From Gammaproteobacteria bacterium (lineage in GTDB: Bacteria; Pseudomonadota; Gammaproteobacteria; JACKNK01), in NCBI GenBank assembly GCA_024234895.1, contig JACKNJ010000004.1:220151-284150 (forward strand): DNA of 64,000 bases, written 5' to 3'. Shown in pieces: positions 60,759-64,000 of this stretch. How positions within the stretch are numbered: the first letter of the stretch is position 1; every line of letters starts with the position of its first letter. Under the pieces are notes generated by a model that ran no database searches, was not told the DNA's origin, and worked only from the letters and a program-made list of their open reading frames with translations. The translations under genes and the position numbers were made by a program.

Positions 60759-60835
60759 GAAATCCCCGTTTGATGCGATGGTGGCGAATTGGCCCGCAAG
60801 GCTACTCTGCCCGCTCAGCCCCAACAAACACTCGC

Positions 60836-62095
60836 ATGAACATCGTCACCACCCTGTTCCTGATCGCGCTGGGCGTTTCGCTGCTCTTGCAGATCGGCCT
60901 GTCGCTGCGTCACATCCGCCACGTCCGCGCACACCGTGCCGCCGTGCCGGAGGCGTTCGCGGAGCGCATCCCGCTGGACGCGCACCGGAAGGCCGCCGAT
61001 TACACCGTCACCCGCACCCGCTTCGGTCTGATCAATCTGGCCTGGAGCACGGTGCTGCTGCTGGGCTGGACGCTGGGCGGCGGCTTCGCGTGGCTGGACT
61101 CGGTACTCAGTGCGTCTCTGGCCGACTGGAGCCCGGTCGCGATCGGCGTCGCGGTGTTGCTGGCGGCGACCGTGATCGGTTCGCTGCTCGACCTGCCCTT
61201 CGATGCCTGGAAGACCTTCCGCATCGAACAGGCCTTCGGCTTCAATCGCAGCACCCCGGCGCTGTTCCTGCGCGACCTCGGCATGCAACTGCTGCTGACC
61301 CTGCTGCTCGGCGCGCCGCTCGCCTGGGCCGCGCTGAGCCTGATGATCGGCGCCGGCGAGTATTGGTGGGCGTGGGTGTGGCTGCTGTGGTCCGGCTTCA
61401 TGTTGTTGATGTTGTGGGCCTTCCCGACCGTGATCGCGCCGCTGTTCAACAAGTTCACGCCACTGGCGGACGGCGCCCTGCGTGAACGGATCGAGAACCT
61501 GCTGACCCGCTGCGGCTTCCGCAGCGACGGCATTTTCGTGATGGACGGCTCGCGCCGCTCGGCGCACGGCAACGCCTATTTCACCGGCATCGGCAACAAC
61601 AAGCGCATCGTGTTCTTTGACACCCTGCTCGACGGTCTGGACGGCGACGAAGTCGAGGCGGTGCTTGCCCATGAACTCGGCCACTTCCGCCGCCAGCACG
61701 TGCGCAAACATCTGCTCGCCAGTCTGATCCTGAGCGGCGTCGGCCTTTACGTGCTGTCGCTGCTGGCCGAATGGCCAGCATTCCATCAGGGGCTGGGTGT
61801 CGAGACCGGCTCCGCGCACGCTGTGCTGTTCCTGTTCCTGCTGGTCGCGCCGCTGTTCACGGTGGTGCTGCACCCGATCGCGTCGATGATCACCCGCAAG
61901 CATGAGTTCGAGGCCGACGACTACGCCGCCGAGCACAGCCGCGCCGACAAGCTGATCTCCGCGCTGGTCAAGCTCTACCGCGAGAACGCCAGCACGCTGA
62001 CGCCGGACCCGTGGTACTCCGCCTTCCATGATTCGCATCCGCCCGCGCCGGTGCGGATCGCCCGCCTATCGGCTAAATTAGCCCCGTCAACCTGA
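60836..62095 (+). CDS. M48 (Ste24/CAAX prenyl-type) membrane metallopeptidase
   Basis: A 419-residue membrane protein with about seven helices, zinc motif HELGH at 279-283 and downstream Glu in HEFEADDYAAEHSRAD. The segments DLPFDAWKTFRIEQAFGFNRST and FVMDGSRRSAHGNAYFTG are hallmarks of the Ste24 branch. Bacterial members are thought to act in membrane protein quality control, since prenylation is absent. It is followed after 12 bp by the small cytochrome gene. Confidence 0.92.
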   Translation: MNIVTTLFLIALGVSLLLQIGLSLRHIRHVRAHRAAVPEAFAERIPLDAHRKAADYTVTRTRFGLINLAWSTVLLLGWTLGGGFAWLDSVLSASLADWSPVAIGVAVLLAATVIGSLLDLPFDAWKTFRIEQAFGFNRSTPALFLRDLGMQLLLTLLLGAPLAWAALSLMIGAGEYWWAWVWLLWSGFMLLMLWAFPTVIAPLFNKFTPLADGALRERIENLLTRCGFRSDGIFVMDGSRRSAHGNAYFTGIGNNKRIVFFDTLLDGLDGDEVEAVLAHELGHFRRQHVRKHLLASLILSGVGLYVLSLLAEWPAFHQGLGVETGSAHAVLFLFLLVAPLFTVVLHPIASMITRKHEFEADDYAAEHSRADKLISALVKLYRENASTLTPDPWYSAFHDSHPPAPVRIARLSAKLAPST

Positions 62096-62107
62096 ACGAG
62101 TCCCGAC

Positions 62108-62386
62108 ATGAACCGACTTTCCCCGCTGCGCGCCCTGCTGATCGCCCTCCCGCTGCTAGTCGCCGCGCCGCTGGCCCAGGCCGACAAGGGTCAGGAGCTG
62201 GTGAACGGCAACTGCAAGTCCTGCCACGACGAGAGCGTTTACACCCGCGAGAACCGCCGCGTGAAGGACATCGCCGGGCTGGGCACCCAGGTGCGCCGCT
62301 GCGAACAGGCCTTGGGCCTGACCTGGTTCGACGAGGACATCAACGCCGTCGTCAATTACCTCAACGTCAACTACTACAAATTCTGA
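62108..62386 (+). CDS. Small periplasmic c-type cytochrome
   Basis: A 92-residue protein: signal peptide ending in PLAQA (residue 25) and a mature domain of 67 residues with one heme-binding motif CKSCH (36-40). The mature part contains no Met and no second His. The only other usual ligand is Cys65 in VRRCEQALG. The C-terminus ends in VVNYLNVNYYKF. It is probably an electron carrier or a redox/heme sensor. It follows the Ste24-type gene and precedes phhB by 7 bp, so the three may be co-transcribed. Confidence 0.88.
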   Translation: MNRLSPLRALLIALPLLVAAPLAQADKGQELVNGNCKSCHDESVYTRENRRVKDIAGLGTQVRRCEQALGLTWFDEDINAVVNYLNVNYYKF

Positions 62387-62393
62387 TTCGCCG

Positions 62394-62735
62394 ATGGACT
62401 CGCTGCGCGACCGCCGCTGTCTGCCCTGTGACGGCCTTACCCAGCCGTTGACACGTCCCCGCGCCGAACAACTGCTGACGGAACTGCACCCCGGCTGGGT
62501 CATGGACGATGACACGACCTGGATAAGCCGCGAGTTCGAATTCAGCGATTTCCACCAGACCATGGCCTTCGTGAACGCGGTCGCCTACATCGCGCACGCC
62601 GAGGACCATCACCCGAACATCGAGGTCAGCTGGGGCTATTGCGTGGTGCGCTACAGCACCCACGCGATCGACGGCCTGTCCGACAACGACTTCATCTGCG
62701 CCGCCTTGATCGACGCCCTGCCCTCGCTCGCCTAA
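62394..62735 (+). CDS. phhB: 4a-hydroxytetrahydrobiopterin dehydratase
   Basis: A 113-residue PCD/DCoH protein: WVMDDDTTWISREFEFSDF, AYIAHAEDHHPNIEVSWGYC and VRYSTHAIDGLSDNDF hold the catalytic histidines. It recycles the pterin cofactor of aromatic amino acid hydroxylases or acts in molybdopterin metabolism; no phhA is nearby. Its TAA stop doubles as the left target copy of the following MITE-like element. Confidence 0.93.
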   Translation: MDSLRDRRCLPCDGLTQPLTRPRAEQLLTELHPGWVMDDDTTWISREFEFSDFHQTMAFVNAVAYIAHAEDHHPNIEVSWGYCVVRYSTHAIDGLSDNDFICAALIDALPSLA

Positions 62736-62896
62736 GGAACCTCTGATCTATTCATGCACGTTCATCTGAAGTCTGAAATCGCGGCTTTCTGCGTTGCAAA
62801 ACTTGTGAATAGCTGGCTATTCACTGCGTTTCGCGCCTTGAAACCCGCGATTTCAGTCATCCAGCTGAGCCGTACCTGAATAGATCAGAGGTTCCT
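62736..62896. mobile_element. Palindromic MITE-like element before rsgA
   Basis: Outer arms GGAACCTCTGATCTATTCA (62736) and TGAATAGATCAGAGGTTCC (to 62895) are perfect inverses. Inner arms TGAAATCGCGG/CCGCGATTTCA and a central GTGAATAGC-TG-GCTATTCAC complete a near full-length palindrome. Both ends abut TAA, a likely 3-bp target duplication of the kind made by some IS5-family elements. No transposase is encoded. The right end supplies AGAGG 7 bases before the rsgA ATG. Confidence 0.85.
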
Positions 62897-62898
62897 AA

Positions 62899-63939
62899 AT
62901 GGCCCGGCGACGCCTCACCCAGCGCCAGATCGAGCGCATCAAATCGATCCAGGAAAAGCGCCGCGCCCGCGCCGGCCAACGTGCCGATGCGCTCGCCGCC
63001 GACGGTCTGGGCACGGAACGACACGGCCGGGTCATCACCAATTTCGGCAAATCGCTGCTCGTCGAGAACGACGACGGCAGCCTCGCGCGCTGTGTTCCCC
63101 GCCAGAACCTCGGCCTCGTGGTCTGCGGCGACAACGTGGTCTGGCAGCCGTCCGAACAGGGCGACGGCGTGGTCAGCGCGGTCGAGCAGCGCCGCAGCGT
63201 GCTGGGGCGACCGGACGCCAGCGGCGAGATCCGCCCGACCGCCGCCAATCTCGATCAGGTCATCGTGGTCGCCGCGCCGCTGCCCGAGTTCAGCGAGGAC
63301 ATGATCGACCGTTATCTGGTCGCCGCCGAGGCGCTGGGACTGCACGCCGTGATCGTGCTCAACAAGGTCGACCTGCTCGACGCCGGCGGCCTGGCGGCAG
63401 TCGAAGCGCGGCTGGCGACCTATGTGAAGCTCGGTTATCCGGTACTGACCGCGAGCACCATCACCGAGCACGGACTCGACGCCTTGCATGCACAGATGCG
63501 TGGCCGGGTCAGTCTGCTCGCGGGGCAGTCCGGCGTCGGCAAATCCTCGTTGATCAACGCGCTGATGCCCGACCTGCAACTGCGCACGCAGGCCATCTCG
63601 GAAGGCTCCGGACTGGGTCAGCACACCACCACCAACGCCACCTGGTACCACCTCGCCGACCGGGACGGCGCGCTGATCGATTCGCCCGGCGTGCGCGCCT
63701 TCGATCTATGGGACATGGACATGGCGCGGGTCGCCGACGGCTTCCGCGAATTCCATGAGCTGCTCGGTCAATGCCGCTTCCACAACTGCCGCCACCGCAG
63801 CGAACCCGGTTGCGCGCTGAAGGCCGCGGCGGATGAGGGCGAGATCGACCCGCGTCGCCTGGCCAGTTACCTGCGCATCGTCGATGACATGGAATCGGGA
63901 CGGGACCGCTTGCGGGCCAGGCCCGACAATATGGTCTGA
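62899..63939 (+). CDS. rsgA: Ribosome small subunit-dependent GTPase RsgA
   Basis: A 346-residue circularly permuted GTPase: N-terminal OB-fold (about 45-105), G4 NKVDLLD before G1 GQSGVGKSS, then DSPGVRAFDLW (G3), and a C-terminal zinc knuckle CRFHNCRHRSEPGC. It checks late 30S maturation. The ATG follows the palindromic element by 2 bp and its ribosome-binding site lies inside it. The remaining 61 bp of the window after the stop hold nothing recognised. Confidence 0.96.
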   Translation: MARRRLTQRQIERIKSIQEKRRARAGQRADALAADGLGTERHGRVITNFGKSLLVENDDGSLARCVPRQNLGLVVCGDNVVWQPSEQGDGVVSAVEQRRSVLGRPDASGEIRPTAANLDQVIVVAAPLPEFSEDMIDRYLVAAEALGLHAVIVLNKVDLLDAGGLAAVEARLATYVKLGYPVLTASTITEHGLDALHAQMRGRVSLLAGQSGVGKSSLINALMPDLQLRTQAISEGSGLGQHTTTNATWYHLADRDGALIDSPGVRAFDLWDMDMARVADGFREFHELLGQCRFHNCRHRSEPGCALKAAADEGEIDPRRLASYLRIVDDMESGRDRLRARPDNMV

Positions 63940-64000
63940 GCCACCGCAGGGTGCGCCATGCGCACCAAACGGGGGTCAGCGTGGGTCGATGGTGCGCATG

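Overview
The window is high-GC (about 65%), densely coded DNA from a gammaproteobacterium. The evidence is the classical gene orders: yebC-ruvCAB-ybgC-tolQRAB-pal-cpoB-queE-queC-tRNA-Lys; initiator tRNA-rimP-nusA-infB-rbfA-truB; and fur/bamE/rnfH/ratA/smpB. A complete molybdenum enzyme operon best read as the cytoplasmic sulfite dehydrogenase SoeABC, a secreted Gly/Trp/Tyr-rich protein resembling sulfur-globule envelope proteins, and a SAM-II-controlled metZ point to a sulfur-oxidising lineage such as the Chromatiales. The lineage is inferred; no rRNA gene is present.

Layout. 0-11.7 kb: bioH-mazG, a YejA-like binding protein, PPK2-type polyphosphate:AMP phosphotransferase, TonB-like and TlpA-like proteins, scpAB, murI, truB. 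11.8-17.5 kb: rbfA-infB-nusA-rimP with the initiator tRNA upstream. 17.6-29.3 kb: a BepA-like protease, tRNA-Lys, then the long queC/queE-Tol-Pal-Ruv-yebC block. 29.4-35.4 kb: sulfur-globule-like protein, nuclease, acuI, mtfA, alcohol dehydrogenase, metZ with a SAM-II riboswitch and attenuator. 35.7-43.8 kb: recN, fur, bamE, rnfH, ratA, a sodium symporter, smpB, a DegP/DegQ-type protease and a membrane protein. 43.9-47.5 kb: a sigma-54-type activator with an altered GAFTGA loop, a small conserved protein, and an IS110-family insertion sequence between two inverted copies of a structured element whose stem sequences differ while pairing is kept. 47.5-55.3 kb: rimO, a response regulator with a degenerate GGDEF domain, ycgN, soeCBA. 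55.5-60.2 kb: an accessory island holding one 1331-residue LRR-Roc-COR (Roco) gene between two 179-bp direct repeats. 60.2-64 kb: orn, a Ste24-type protease, a small cytochrome c, phhB, a palindromic MITE-like element and rsgA.

The intergenic DNA carries several families of short palindromic repeats (the GTAGGAGCGGCTTCAGCCGC type, the GGCTTCGACTCCGCTCAGCC type, the GATGGGCAAAGCGCAGCGTG type and the GCAAAGACGC type), often as composites.

The most interesting regions are the Roco cassette (direct repeats, an AT-rich LRR block in a GC-rich gene, an unfamiliar C-terminus), the twin structured elements at 45.7 and 47.5 kb, the SAM-II attenuator before metZ, the MITE that supplies the ribosome-binding site of rsgA, and several protein oddities: a His-rich TolQ tail, GAFQGA, and a cytochrome c without methionine in its mature part.
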